Shown here in pieces: positions 35,003-43,963 of a stretch of DNA of 64,000 nucleotides. A program made the position numbers and the translations under genes. A model generated the notes under the pieces. The model saw only the letters and a program-made list of their open reading frames with translations, had not been told where the DNA came from and ran no database searches. The number at the start of each line of letters is the position of its first letter. The first letter of the stretch is position 1. The DNA comes from Corynebacterium aurimucosum (GTDB lineage Bacteria > Actinomycetota > Actinomycetes > Mycobacteriales > Mycobacteriaceae), in NCBI RefSeq assembly GCF_030408555.1, contig NZ_CP047048.1, positions 2,294,001-2,358,000 on the forward strand. Reading direction: 5' to 3'.

Positions 35003-35733
35003 TCGCCCTCCCCAATAAGAAACGCGGCGGTCCCCAATGGATCGGCAAGGAACTCGCGCGCGGCGTGGACAGCTTCCGTCGCTTCGGGAGCGACGGGCGC
35101 AATCCCCTTGTCGCCGAACGCGTAGACGGTCGCGCCTTGCATGCTGAGGAAGACTGGCGAGTGCGTCGCGAGGATGACCTGCGCGCCCTGGGCGGCGAGG
35201 CGCTCGAGCTGCGTGACAACCTCGACCTGCCGGGGATAGGACAAGCCGTCTTCCGGCTCGTCGAGAATGATCATTCCGTCAGAATGGAAGCGTCTCTCGA
35301 CGAGGGCGAGCAGACCCTGGCCGTGGCTGAGAAACGGCAGGTCACTGAGCGGATCGGGATTCTCCGGGCTGTGGATCTGGTGGTGATACTCGCTCAAGTT
35401 GAGGAAGGTCTCGCCGCGCAAGAAGTACACGTCGCGCGGGTTGTGCGCCCGCGAGCAGATGAGCCACTCGGGATAGTCCTCGTCGCCGGTGGCAAACCGG
35501 GCGTGGCGCGAGCCGCCCTCGGGATTGACGCCAAGCCCCACGGCGATGGCCTCGAGCAGCGTGGATTTTCCGGCGCCGTTATCCCCCACGACGACGGTCA
35601 CGGGCGTAGGCAAACGCAAGGCGCCGCCGGGCAGCGCTGCGATGAGCACGCCCAGGCGGCGCATGTGTTCCGGCACGCCGGGCAGTCCCTCCCCAATAAG
35701 CTCCGGGGCGGGACGCACACTCGTGAGGAACAT
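34999..35733 (-). CDS. AAA-type ATP-binding protein, small (paralog 1 of overlapping pair)
   Basis: 244 residues. Walker A VVGDNGAGKST (about 47-57), signature-like FLSHGQGL (about 133), Walker B MIILDEPEDGLS (about 153), H-loop ATHSPVF (about 190). About the same layout as the following gene, with shared segments such as DVYFLRGE versus DGYFLRAE. The two overlapping genes could form a heterodimeric head. RlmB lies 18 nt downstream of the pair's start region on the same strand. Function unknown. Confidence 0.72.
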   Translation of the reverse strand: MFLTSVRPAPELIGEGLPGVPEHMRRLGVLIAALPGGALRLPTPVTVVVGDNGAGKSTLLEAIAVGLGVNPEGGSRHARFATGDEDYPEWLICSRAHNPRDVYFLRGETFLNLSEYHHQIHSPENPDPLSDLPFLSHGQGLLALVERRFHSDGMIILDEPEDGLSYPRQVEVVTQLERLAAQGAQVILATHSPVFLSMQGATVYAFGDKGIAPVAPEATEAVHAAREFLADPLGTAAFLIGEGE

Positions 35734-35751
35734 GGCGACGAAAGCGTGAGC

Positions 35752-36702
35752 CTACTTCTGGGCCGCGCGACGCTGGCGGGCGAACTCGGAAAGCACCGCA
35801 CCTGCCGCCACGGAGGCGTTGAGGGATTCAACCCAGTCGGTCATGGGGATGGACATGATGGCATCGCAGTTCTCGCGGACGAGGCGCGAAATGCCTTTGC
35901 CCTCAGAGCCGATGACGATGACAACGGGGTCGGTGCCACCGTTGTAAGTATCGAGGGTGTGCTCGCCTCCCGCATCCAGGCCAACAACCTGGTAGCCGGC
36001 CTTCTGGAAGTCCTGGACCGTGCGGGTCACGTTGGTCACGCGAGCCACCGGCAAGCGCGCGGCGGTGCCGGCGGAGGTACGCCAGGCCACCGCGGTGACG
36101 GAGGCGGAGCGACGCTCTGGGATGATGACACCATGGCCGCCGAAGGCCGCGACGGAGCGGATGACTGCGCCGAGATTGCGCGGGTCGGTGATGTTATCGA
36201 GGATGACGAACATACCCGGTTCCTGAGCATCGCGGGCCCGATCCATCAGGTCATGAACGTCGGCATACTTGTACGGCGGAATCTGCAGGCCAATGCCCTG
36301 GTGCATGCCGTTGCCGGTCATGCGATCCATCTCGTGGCGCTGGACCTCAAGAATCGGGATGTTGCGGGTATTGCACATGGCCACTGCCTCCGACAGGCGG
36401 GCATCATTACGCGTGCCCTGCACGATGTAGAGGGAGGTAGCAGGCACCTTGGCGTGCAGGCACTCGATGACCGGGTTGCGGCCAACGACCATCTCCGCGG
36501 TCTCCTTCTGGTGGCGGCCCGAATTGCGGCGCTCGCGTTCCAGCTTCGCCTTGTGCTTGGCGTGGTAGACGCGGTCCTCCGCCTTGGGCGTAGGGCCCTT
36601 GCCGGCCAGGCCCTTGCGACGCTGACCACCAGAGCCCTTCGTAGCCCCCTTCTTATTGGACTTGCGGGCGCCCGCGCCGCCGCGGCCATGGGTACGTGCC
36701 AT
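35752..36702 (-). CDS. rlmB: 23S rRNA 2'-O-methyltransferase RlmB/TrmH family
   Basis: 316 residues from ATG 36702 with AGGAGA upstream. A basic, Gly-rich N-terminal extension (about 1-65) precedes the RlmB substrate-binding domain ([23 protein letters not shown]) and the SpoU knot domain: [18 protein letters not shown] (motif 1, about 168), [17 protein letters not shown] (motif 2) and [18 protein letters not shown] (motif 3). It methylates a 23S rRNA ribose (G2251 in E. coli). Follows cysS, the common actinobacterial order. Confidence 0.92.
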   Translation of the reverse strand: MARTHGRGGAGARKSNKKGATKGSGGQRRKGLAGKGPTPKAEDRVYHAKHKAKLERERRNSGRHQKETAEMVVGRNPVIECLHAKVPATSLYIVQGTRNDARLSEAVAMCNTRNIPILEVQRHEMDRMTGNGMHQGIGLQIPPYKYADVHDLMDRARDAQEPGMFVILDNITDPRNLGAVIRSVAAFGGHGVIIPERRSASVTAVAWRTSAGTAARLPVARVTNVTRTVQDFQKAGYQVVGLDAGGEHTLDTYNGGTDPVVIVIGSEGKGISRLVRENCDAIMSIPMTDWVESLNASVAAGAVLSEFARQRRAAQK

Positions 36703-36761
36703 AATTCTTCTCCTTTGTTGTCCTCGACTTCTGTGCTGTCCTTGGCCTTTGCCAAGGACGG

Positions 36762-38168
36762 TTAATCCGCCAAGGACCAGGTGGGGCCGTCGGCGGTGTC
36801 GGTGATGGTAATACCCGCGGCTGCAAGGCGGTCGCGCACGGCGTCCGCAGTAGCCCAATCCTTTTCTGCGCGGGCGGTGGTGCGACGCTCCAGTTCGGCA
36901 CGGACGAGCACGTCCAGGGCCGCATCAGCGCCGCTTTCTTCGCCACTATCTTTCCACTGTTCATCGAGTGGATCAAAGCCAAGAACCGCGGCCATGGCGC
37001 GCACCGCCCCAGCGAGGCGCTCGGCCTCTTCACGGTTGCCTTCACTGAGCGCCTTATTGCCCGCGCGCACGGTGGTGTGAATTTCCGCCAGCGCCTTCGG
37101 CACAGCGATGTCATCATTCATCGCCTCTTCGAAGGCCGGAGTCCACTCGCCCTTCTCTACGTTTTCGAACTTGCCCACGAAGTCCTCGATGCGGCGGTAG
37201 CCAGCCGCAGCTTCGGTCAGCGCTGCCTCGGAGTATTCGAGGACCGAACGGTAATGCGCAGAGCCCAGGTAGTAGCGCAGCTCCACCGGGCGGACGATCT
37301 CCAGCATGTTGGCAATGGAGAGCACGTTACCCAAGGACTTCGACATCTTCTCACCGGCCATGGTGACCCAGTGGTTGTGCATCCAGTAGTTGGCAAACTT
37401 ATCGCCCGCCGCATGGGATTGTGCGATCTCATTTTCGTGGTGCGGGAACTGCAGATCCAAGCCACCGCAGTGGATATCGAATTCGCCGCCTAGGTAGTAG
37501 GTGGACATGGCCGAGCACTCCAAGTGCCAGCCCGGCCGGCCACGGCCCCACGGGGTGGGCCAGGACGGCTCACCTGGTTTAGCCGCCTTCCACAGCGCGA
37601 AGTCCTGGGGACTGCGCTTGCCAGCGTTGTCTGTTTCGCCCTGTTCCATCTCCTCGACACGGTTGCCAGACAACGCTCCGTAGTCCGAGCCTTCCGTGGC
37701 ATTCCACGCCGCGACGTCGAAGTAAACAGAACCGGAATCACCTTCGCCAGGCACGGCATAAGCAAAGCCGGCGTCGATAAGCCGCTGCATGTACTCCACC
37801 ATCTGGGTGACAAAGCCCGTCGCGCGCGGCTCCACGGAAGGCGGCAGAACGCCCAGGGTGTTATAGGCCTTGGTGAACTCACGCTCGTAGGTGGATACCC
37901 ACTCCCACCAGGGGCGGTTATTCTCAGCGGCCTTGGTGAGGATCTTGTCATCGATATCAGTCACGTTGCGCACGAGTGCCACGTCATAGCCTTGTGCGAT
38001 AAGCCAGCGGCGCAGAATGTCGAAGGCCACGCCGGAGCGCAGGTGGCCGATGTGTGGCTGGGACTGCGGGGTGGCACCACACAGGTAGATCGACGCGTGG
38101 CCGGGACGAACCGGCTCGAACTCACGTTGGCTGCGGGTGGCGGTATCAAAAATGCGCAAAGTACTCAC
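36762..38168 (-). CDS. cysS: Cysteinyl-tRNA synthetase
   Basis: 468 residues from GTG 38168. The HIGH motif appears as PHIGHLRSG (about 39), KMSKS as [10 protein letters not shown] (about 268), with zinc ligands in [14 protein letters not shown] and [15 protein letters not shown]. The start is backed by TAGACT ending 7 nt upstream (leaderless GTG). MshC, the mycothiol ligase, is a close relative, but the full C-terminal DALR-like region and the rlmB neighbour favour CysS. Confidence 0.93.
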   Translation of the reverse strand: MSTLRIFDTATRSQREFEPVRPGHASIYLCGATPQSQPHIGHLRSGVAFDILRRWLIAQGYDVALVRNVTDIDDKILTKAAENNRPWWEWVSTYEREFTKAYNTLGVLPPSVEPRATGFVTQMVEYMQRLIDAGFAYAVPGEGDSGSVYFDVAAWNATEGSDYGALSGNRVEEMEQGETDNAGKRSPQDFALWKAAKPGEPSWPTPWGRGRPGWHLECSAMSTYYLGGEFDIHCGGLDLQFPHHENEIAQSHAAGDKFANYWMHNHWVTMAGEKMSKSLGNVLSIANMLEIVRPVELRYYLGSAHYRSVLEYSEAALTEAAAGYRRIEDFVGKFENVEKGEWTPAFEEAMNDDIAVPKALAEIHTTVRAGNKALSEGNREEAERLAGAVRAMAAVLGFDPLDEQWKDSGEESGADAALDVLVRAELERRTTARAEKDWATADAVRDRLAAAGITITDTADGPTWSLAD

Positions 38169-38214
38169 CTGGCCTAGTCTAATTGACTCATCCAGCCGGC
38201 AAGTTCAGGACTCC

Positions 38215-38697
38215 TTAGGCGCGCCAGACTACGGCAGTCGCCACGGCAGCGCGGCCCTCCTTGCGGCCGGTGAAGCCAAGGTGATCCGTCGTCGTGGCCG
38301 AAACGGATACTGGGGCGCCGAGGATGTCGCTCAGCACGGCCTCGGCTTCCTTCCTCCGCGGGCCCATCTTGGGGCTCTGGCCAACCAATTGTGCGGCAGC
38401 GTTGCCGATGATGAAGCCTTCCTTTTCTAGCAGCTCGCGGCACTCGCGCAGCAACTGGGCGCCGGAAACCCCGTCGTACTCCGGCCGGCCTACGCCAACG
38501 AAAGAGCCCAAATCGCCGAGGTTGGAGGCGGAGAGCAAAGCGTCGACAAGCGCGTGGCTCACCACGTCCCCATCGGAATGGCCCTCGCAGCCATCGACGC
38601 CTTCAAAAAGCAGACCTGCGATCCAGCAGGGTTTTCCGGGCTCGATCTGGTGGGCATCGGTAGCGATTCCCACGCGGGGGATGATGGGGTTAGTCAC
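38215..38697 (-). CDS. ispF: 2-C-methyl-D-erythritol 2,4-cyclodiphosphate synthase
   Basis: 160 residues, MEP isoprenoid pathway. Metal ligands in [13 protein letters not shown] (Asp/His) and [18 protein letters not shown]-terminal [18 protein letters not shown] is the family signature. I start at GTG 38697 ([10 protein letters not shown]), which overlaps the ispD stop by 8 nt; this gives the usual length. It acts two steps after IspD. Confidence 0.94.
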   Translation of the reverse strand: MTNPIIPRVGIATDAHQIEPGKPCWIAGLLFEGVDGCEGHSDGDVVSHALVDALLSASNLGDLGSFVGVGRPEYDGVSGAQLLRECRELLEKEGFIIGNAAAQLVGQSPKMGPRRKEAEAVLSDILGAPVSVSATTTDHLGFTGRKEGRAAVATAVVWRA

Positions 38698-39451
38698 TAG
38701 GCACCTCGAAGATGGTCGGTTCGACCTCATCCGTCACGGCTTTCGCCAGGACGAGGTCGATGGGGGTGGTGATTTTAAACGCGAAGGTATCTCCCTGCAC
38801 GGTCTCCACGCGCTCACCATGCCATTCCATGAGGCTGGCGTCGTCCGTGGCGACGAAGTCGGGGTCCTGCGCCCAATAGTCTAGGTTGGCGCGGCGCAGC
38901 GCAGCCAGGCTAAAACCCTGCGGCGTCTGCACAGCGCGCAGACGGGAACGGTCCGGCGTAGACAGCACCGCGGTCCCTTCGACTTCTTTGATAGTGTCCG
39001 CCACGGGAAGGACCGGGATAACTGCGGTGGCACCGTCGAGCACGCGCTTGGCGACGCGCGCGATCATCCCCGGCGGCGTCAATGCTCGGGCGGCGTCGTG
39101 GATCAGCACCACGGCATCTTCATCCGGGATGGCCTGCAGGCCCGCCCAGACAGAATCGGCGCGCTCACCCCCACCGTGGACGATACGTACGGGAACATCA
39201 GAATCGATGCGGTCGAGGATACTGGCGGCGTAGCCCTCCATCGCGGGACTGACCAGAACGATGATCTCATCGACGAATTCTGAGGTGATCATGGCGCGGA
39301 CAGAACGCTCCAGCAAGGTGCGCCCGCGCAGCTCCACGTAGGCCTTCGGGACTTCGGCCCCGAGGCGCGTTCCCTGACCGGCAGCCGCGACGAGAGCAAT
39401 GACGCGGGCGGTGGAGCGTTGATTAGTCTTCGTCGTCGAAGGAGAGGTCAT
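38690..39451 (-). CDS. ispD: 2-C-methyl-D-erythritol 4-phosphate cytidylyltransferase
   Basis: 253 residues from ATG 39451; ATG 39466 and TTG 39472 in the same frame are also possible, none with a clear ribosome site. Signature [20 protein letters not shown] (CTP loop), [10 protein letters not shown] (about 107), and [13 protein letters not shown] are all present. MEP pathway, coupled to ispF. Its start lies inside the 3' end of carD, so translation is probably coupled to carD. Confidence 0.92.
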   Translation of the reverse strand: MTSPSTTKTNQRSTARVIALVAAAGQGTRLGAEVPKAYVELRGRTLLERSVRAMITSEFVDEIIVLVSPAMEGYAASILDRIDSDVPVRIVHGGGERADSVWAGLQAIPDEDAVVLIHDAARALTPPGMIARVAKRVLDGATAVIPVLPVADTIKEVEGTAVLSTPDRSRLRAVQTPQGFSLAALRRANLDYWAQDPDFVATDDASLMEWHGERVETVQGDTFAFKITTPIDLVLAKAVTDEVEPTIFEVPSD

Positions 39452-40007
39452 CGAGATCGACGTCATTGTCAATGTCGGTGGTAATGGACTTGTCCTCCAC
39501 CAGGCCAGCGGCGCGGTGGCGCTCGATGGTGGCGTTAATCTCCTCCATCATGGTGTCAGCCTTCTTCTCATCAACCGGCTTAGCCAGGGAAAGCTCGCCC
39601 ACCAAGATCTGACGGGCCTTAGCCAGCATGCGCTTCTCACCAGCGGACAGGCCGCGGTCCTGATCGCGGCGCCACAAGTCACGCACGACCTCTGCCACCT
39701 TGTTGATATCACCGGAGGCGAGGCGCTCCTGGTTCGCCTTGTAGCGGCGGGACCAGTTGCCGGCTTCCTCGACGTCTACTTCGCGCAGGACGGAGAAAAC
39801 CTTCTCGAGTCCTTCCTTGCCCACAACGTCGCGCACGCCCACCATCTCAACGTTCTTGGAAGGGACACGCACCACCAGGTCGGACTGGTTGATTTGGAGA
39901 ACGAGGTATTCGAGCTCCTCGCCGCCCATCTCCCGCGTTTCAATCGCCGTAATCTTGGCGGCGCCGTGGTGGGGGTAGACGACGACCTCTCCGACCTTAA
40001 ATTCCAT
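39423..40007 (-). CDS. carD: CarD-family RNA polymerase-binding regulator
   Basis: 194 residues from ATG 40007 ([19 protein letters not shown]). N-terminal Tudor-like RNA polymerase interaction domain (about 1-65, [15 protein letters not shown]) and a helical DNA-contacting domain (about 70-160; [17 protein letters not shown] with the conserved Trp). The acidic C-terminal tail is long. CarD stabilises open complexes at rRNA and other promoters. Order carD-ispD-ispF is as in mycobacteria. Confidence 0.95.
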   Translation of the reverse strand: MEFKVGEVVVYPHHGAAKITAIETREMGGEELEYLVLQINQSDLVVRVPSKNVEMVGVRDVVGKEGLEKVFSVLREVDVEEAGNWSRRYKANQERLASGDINKVAEVVRDLWRRDQDRGLSAGEKRMLAKARQILVGELSLAKPVDEKKADTMMEEINATIERHRAAGLVEDKSITTDIDNDVDLDDLSFDDED

Positions 40008-40090
40008 TGCCACTCCTTGTGAAGCCTTTGAGACGATGCCCATCGTGTGCGCTCGGCGTGCTCTCGGTGGGCCGCATATACAGGGAGTCT

Positions 40091-40099
40091 ATTCTAGCA
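40091..40099 (-). promoter_or_regulatory. Extended -10 promoter of carD
   Basis: Minus-strand TGC-TAGAAT, about 83 nt upstream of the carD ATG. No clear -35. The rest of 40008-40295 shows no gene. Confidence 0.45.
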
Positions 40100-40295
40100 C
40101 GCTGCTTTCTACCCCTGCTGCCCCGCCCGGGCGCTGCGCACTGGCTGCACTACACCACTATGGCGGCTGATATAAAGCCCGGCTACCCCCGGTCTACCCA
40201 AGGGGTTTAGCGGAAACTGTGTGCTTTCCCCCCGGAGGTACTAGGCTAAAGCGTTGATAAGCTTTGTGATCGCAATTCAATGGAGGACACTCACA

Positions 40296-40871
40296 GTGCA
40301 GTCCCTGAAGTCCGCCGCTCGCTGCGGTGCCATCATGTCAGTTACCGCCCTCTCCGCGCTGGCCTTGGCGTCCTGCTCGGCCGGTCATGTTGCGCAGACC
40401 GCGGAAAAGGTGATTGCTGTCGACGGTGCATCCGCAAGCTCCGAAGATGGCAAGGTGGCCGTACGTGACGTCACCATTCAGGTTGAGCCGGACACCGGTG
40501 AGACCTCCCTGAAGTTCGTTGCCGTGAACCAGGGCTACAAGGTCGATGACGTTACCCTCGAGTCCGTCAGCGTTGACGGCCAGGATGTGCCCCTGGAGGG
40601 CGTCGAGCCGCTTCCGCGCGATCATGCTCTCTACGCCGATTCCCAGGAGAACCTGGACCGCCTCCCCAAGGACGGCAAGGATGAGAAGATCACCTACGTG
40701 ACCACCTCCCTGGAGAATGAGGACTACGCCTTTGGTGGCTCCCGCCCGGTGACCTTCACCTTCAACACCGGTACCATCGAGGTTGATGCCACCGTGTCTG
40801 CCTCCCCGCTGCAGTCCGGTAACTATGACCGCGACCCGCAGTCCACCGAGGGCTACGCCGAGAACAAATAA
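40296..40871 (+). CDS. lpqE: LpqE-like lipoprotein
   Basis: 191 residues from GTG 40296 with GGAGG about 10 nt upstream. Signal peptide with lipobox LALASCSA (Cys about 27). The mature part is a single beta-rich domain (VAVRDVTIQVEP, SLKFVAVNQG, SVSVDGQDVPL). M. tuberculosis lpqE is divergent from carD in the same way, so the assignment rests on synteny and the lipobox. Envelope location; molecular role unknown. Confidence 0.78.
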   Translation: MQSLKSAARCGAIMSVTALSALALASCSAGHVAQTAEKVIAVDGASASSEDGKVAVRDVTIQVEPDTGETSLKFVAVNQGYKVDDVTLESVSVDGQDVPLEGVEPLPRDHALYADSQENLDRLPKDGKDEKITYVTTSLENEDYAFGGSRPVTFTFNTGTIEVDATVSASPLQSGNYDRDPQSTEGYAENK

Positions 40872-40898
40872 GCCTTTTCTTCATAGATAAACCGCCCC

Positions 40899-40962
40899 AG
40901 CTGCCAAAGTTGTAGCCCGTGATTTAAAGATTCGGGAAAACTTCGTCAGTTGGGGCAGCTGC
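40899..40962. other. Nested inverted-repeat structure after lpqE
   Basis: CAGCTGCC (40899-40906) pairs with GGCAGCTG (40955-40962); inside, AAGTT (40908-40912) pairs with AACTT (40940-40944) and CCCG (40917-40920) with CGGG (40934-40937). The stacked stems suggest a folded RNA element rather than a simple terminator, since a good terminator follows at 40992. Confidence 0.45.
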
Positions 40963-40991
40963 GTTTCGTATTAGTGTTTTCGCACATACAC

Positions 40992-41029
40992 AAAGGCCAC
41001 CGCATGAGATACCACGCGGTGGCCTTTTT
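40992..41029. terminator. Rho-independent terminator
   Basis: AAAGGCCACCGC and GCGGTGGCCTTT form a 12-bp perfect stem followed by TTTTT on the plus strand; it also lies downstream of the convergent small secreted gene. Confidence 0.85.
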
Positions 41030-41049
41030 CTACGGTGCCGGCGAGGCGC

Positions 41050-41286
41050 TTAGGCCTGAGAAGAGCCTGCGAGCGCGAGGACAACAATAGAGTTCACGAT
41101 GCCCAGGGAGGACAGAGCAGCCGGAACCAGAAGAAGGTTCGGTGCCTGCGGGCCGCCGTACTTAACCATCTGATCCATAACCTGGTTCAACGGCTCCGGG
41201 TAGGTAGCTGCGGAAGCAGCCGGGGCGCCAGCAAATGCGACAGAGGTAGCAGCGGCCAGAGCAACGAGGGTGCGACGAATCTTCAT
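41050..41286 (-). CDS. Small secreted protein, paralog 2 of tandem pair
   Basis: 78 residues. Signal peptide MKIRRTLVALAAATSVAFAG with cleavage after ASAA (about residue 27); the mature chain is about 51 residues: an amphipathic first half (PEPLNQVMDQMVKYGG) and a hydrophobic second half (NLLLVPAALSSLGIVNSIVV). Shares MKIRRTLVA, PEPL and LVPAALSSLG with the upstream gene. Features recall tiny secreted or pore-forming peptides of the corynebacterial envelope, but no known porin is matched. AGGAG precedes the start. Confidence 0.75.
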   Translation of the reverse strand: MKIRRTLVALAAATSVAFAGAPAASAATYPEPLNQVMDQMVKYGGPQAPNLLLVPAALSSLGIVNSIVVLALAGSSQA

Positions 41287-41325
41287 TATGTCTCCTTGAA
41301 AAATCTGATGAACGTGTGGGGCGGA

Positions 41326-41538
41326 TTAGTTGAACAGCAGGTTGGACAGGAAGCCCAAGGAGGACAAAGCTGCCGGAACAAGAATAACGTTCTGAGCCTC
41401 GTAGCCAGCAGTGTTGGCGATCTGGGTCAGAACGGAGGCCAGCGGCTCCGGAGCCTGTGCAGCGGAAGCGGCGGGGGTACCAGCAGTTGCAACGGCTACG
41501 GCAGCACCAACGGCGACAAGAGTACGACGGATCTTCAT
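41326..41538 (-). CDS. Small secreted protein, paralog 1 of tandem pair
   Basis: 70 residues from ATG 41538. Signal peptide MKIRRTLVAVGAAVAVATAG cleaved after ASAA; the mature part is about 43 residues with PEPLASVLTQIANTAGYEAQ then NVILVPAALSSLGFLSNLLF. Clear paralog of the next gene downstream, 39 nt away. A longer reading frame to 42138 runs antisense into radA and is rejected. Function unknown. Confidence 0.75.
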   Translation of the reverse strand: MKIRRTLVAVGAAVAVATAGTPAASAAQAPEPLASVLTQIANTAGYEAQNVILVPAALSSLGFLSNLLFN

Positions 41539-41733
41539 GAAAACACCTTCGCGGGTCGGGAGAGTATAGGACCGGAGACACACAAACTTGGGACTGTGTT
41601 GTATGCCCCTCGCCGCGTAGTTTACCCCATCACTAGTGGGACGCCTCTCGTAGGCTAGATTTTCTCCACTCGGGGGTAACGCTTGTTTCTGCTGATGGAG
41701 CAACACAAACACGTGCCTGTCCACGCGGCTTAC

Positions 41734-41739
41734 TAGAGT
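41734..41739 (+). promoter_or_regulatory. -10 of leaderless radA transcript
   Basis: TAGAGT ends 7 nt before ATG 41747; there is no ribosome-binding sequence between them. Confidence 0.45.
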
Positions 41740-41746
41740 GTGAGAC

Positions 41747-43129
41747 ATGGCAAAAAAGGTTCGTCCCGTCCACACCTGCTCTGAGTGTGGCTTCGTCTCC
41801 CCCAAGTGGCTTGGCCGCTGCCCTGAGTGCGGCTCGTGGGGGACGCTGCAGGAAACCGCGGCAGCCCAAAGCAGTACCGCCGCCCAAGCCGCCATGTCTG
41901 GGCGGCGCCCCACCGGTTTGACTCCGACGAGCCCAGCGGTGCCGATAACGAAGGTCGGTGCGTCAGCGACGAAGGCCATCAATACCGGAATTGGGGAGCT
42001 TGACCGAGTCTTGGGCCGCGGCATCGTCCCCGGGTCGGTGGTGCTCATGGCGGGTGAACCGGGAGTCGGCAAATCCACTCTCCTGCTCGAGGTTGCTTCC
42101 CGCTGGGCGCAGCTAGGGCGCACTGCGCTGTATGCCACCGCGGAGGAATCCGCCGGTCAGGTCCGCGCCCGCGCTGAGCGCACCGGGGCTTTGCACGAAA
42201 CGCTCTACCTTGCGGCTGAGTCGAATCTCGACGTCGTCTTTGGGCACGTGGAACAGCTCAAACCCAGCCTGCTCATCGTGGACTCCGTCCAAACCATGCA
42301 CGCCGCCGGAGTCGAAGGCGTGGCTGGCGGCGTGGCCCAGTCGCGCGCGGTGACCGCTGCCCTGACCACGCTGGCCAAAACCACCGGCATCCCCATCCTC
42401 CTCGTCGGGCACGTAACCAAAGACGGCAACGTTGCCGGACCGCGCGTGCTTGAGCACCTCGTGGACGTCGTCCTGAATTTTGAAGGTGACCGTCAATCCT
42501 CTCTGCGCCTTCTCCGGGGCCTGAAGAACCGTTTCGGCGCCACCGATGAGATGGGGTGCTTCGAGCAGACAGCGTCCGGAATCCGGGAGGTCGCGGATCC
42601 TTCTGGCCTCTTCCTCTCCCACCGCGGCAGCACCCCGGATGGCTCGGCGGTGACCGTCGCTATGGATGGTGTGCGCCCCATTCTGGCTGAGGTCCAGGCA
42701 CTCACCGTGGATCCTGTGGCGAAGAACCCGCGGCGCGTGGTGACGGGGCTCGACTCAAACCGTGTCCCCATGGTGCTCGCAGTGCTCCAGGCCCGCGCGG
42801 GCGAACGCACCAACGACAAGGATGCCTATGTGGCCACGGTGGGAGGAATGAAAATTCAGGAGCCGGCAACGGACCTTGCCGTAGCCCTTGCCACGTGGTC
42901 CTCCTTGCACGAGCAACCGCTACCGGCGAAGACCGTTGTCATCGGGGAGGTTGGCCTCGCCGGAGAGGTGCGCCGCGTGCCCAACCTAGACCGTCGCTTG
43001 GCGGAAGCCGCCCGCTTGGGTTACCGCCATGCCCTAGTCCCGCCCGGAAAGGTGGAGGTCAGCGGCAGCATGCAGGTGCGTCAAGCAGCAACGCTAAGCG
43101 AAGCAATTGCTGCTCTTAAAGCAGATTAA
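41747..43129 (+). CDS. radA: DNA repair protein RadA
   Basis: 460 residues. N-terminal zinc finger CSECGFVSPKWLGRCPECG, RecA-like ATPase with Walker A AGEPGVGKST (about 100), Walker B LLIVDSVQT (about 180), the RadA KNRFG motif (GLKNRFGATDE, about 258), and a C-terminal Lon-like domain (EVGLAGEVRRVPNLDRRLAEA). RadA drives branch migration in recombination. In many actinobacteria disA follows radA; here a convergent membrane protein gene does instead, overlapping radA by 14 nt. Confidence 0.95.
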   Translation: MAKKVRPVHTCSECGFVSPKWLGRCPECGSWGTLQETAAAQSSTAAQAAMSGRRPTGLTPTSPAVPITKVGASATKAINTGIGELDRVLGRGIVPGSVVLMAGEPGVGKSTLLLEVASRWAQLGRTALYATAEESAGQVRARAERTGALHETLYLAAESNLDVVFGHVEQLKPSLLIVDSVQTMHAAGVEGVAGGVAQSRAVTAALTTLAKTTGIPILLVGHVTKDGNVAGPRVLEHLVDVVLNFEGDRQSSLRLLRGLKNRFGATDEMGCFEQTASGIREVADPSGLFLSHRGSTPDGSAVTVAMDGVRPILAEVQALTVDPVAKNPRRVVTGLDSNRVPMVLAVLQARAGERTNDKDAYVATVGGMKIQEPATDLAVALATWSSLHEQPLPAKTVVIGEVGLAGEVRRVPNLDRRLAEAARLGYRHALVPPGKVEVSGSMQVRQAATLSEAIAALKAD

Positions 43130-43856
43130 ACGGGAGCGCTGGGGAGTAATTCTCACCGATGACGGAGTGTAGGAAGTAAGCACCCGGCTCGGCTTCCTCG
43201 CGGTCGGTGCACTTGCCCGGCTCGGAGCGCTTACGGGACCAATCCGCCTGGAAGTAGCGAGTCTCACCGGATTTGAAGGTCTGCTTGCCGGTTTCCACCG
43301 AGGCATAGCAATCGGTATCGGCCCACACGCGCTCGTTAGAGCCCATCTTGTAGACCTCGAAGCGCAGCTGTTCCTCATCCAGATCTATGGAGCAATCTGC
43401 CGTTGTCGGGTTAAAGACCTCCAAGTAGAAGGTCGGCATCTTATCGGCCGGAACACTGTCCTCGTTGGTCTTGGCCAGCACCTTGAGGTCTTGGAGGGAA
43501 CACGTCGTCTTGGTGGGATCAACGGTCAACTCGTCGGGCTTCGCCTCAGAGGATGGCGCTTCCTTGTCCTGCTCACCTTCCTTCGGCTCAGCCGATTCCG
43601 AGGCTTCAGCGGAGCCCTCGGCCGCAGTGGACTCGGTTGTCTCCACCGCCGAGGTTGCTTCCTCCGACGGGGCCAAGGTATCCGAAGCCGCTGCTTGCTG
43701 TGATTCCGCTCCCGGTTCCTCCGAACCGCTAAAGAGCGCGGTGGCAGCCCAAATAAGAACAATCACGAGTACCAAGATCGCCACGAGCGCAGCAACGCGA
43801 CGGCGAACATAGATCTCTCGCGGCAGCTGCTTCGGGGTACGGGATGGCTCAGTCAC
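43116..43856 (-). CDS. Single-pass membrane protein with Ser/Glu-rich linker, unknown
   Basis: 246 residues from GTG 43856 (VTEPSRTPKQLPRE). A cytoplasmic Arg-rich start and one TM helix (about 20-42, VAALVAILVLVIVLIWAATA), then a disordered Ala/Ser/Glu region (about 45-115) and an extracellular domain with four Cys (TTCSLQD, ADCSID, DTDCYAS, GKCTDRE) that could form two disulphides. It may be anchored outside the cell membrane. C. glutamicum has a membrane protein gene in this position near radA. Function unknown. Confidence 0.72.
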   Translation of the reverse strand: MTEPSRTPKQLPREIYVRRRVAALVAILVLVIVLIWAATALFSGSEEPGAESQQAAASDTLAPSEEATSAVETTESTAAEGSAEASESAEPKEGEQDKEAPSSEAKPDELTVDPTKTTCSLQDLKVLAKTNEDSVPADKMPTFYLEVFNPTTADCSIDLDEEQLRFEVYKMGSNERVWADTDCYASVETGKQTFKSGETRYFQADWSRKRSEPGKCTDREEAEPGAYFLHSVIGENYSPALPFNLL

Positions 43857-43963
43857 AGCTCTTAGTTTAAGGGGACTAGAGCCCAACCCGGGCCAGCCCG
43901 GAGCCGCGTGTCTTGAGCAGCGGCTTCTATGTGCTCACCCGAGGAACCGGCTGAGCACACGGG

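Noticed and set aside
35065..36765. 566-residue open frame on the plus strand opposite the ATPase and rlmB genes
   Set aside because: Antisense shadow of recognised genes, with no domain or start signal.
41326..42138. 270-residue extension of the small secreted protein frame into radA
   Set aside because: The extension is antisense to radA; the signal peptide at 41538 marks the true start.
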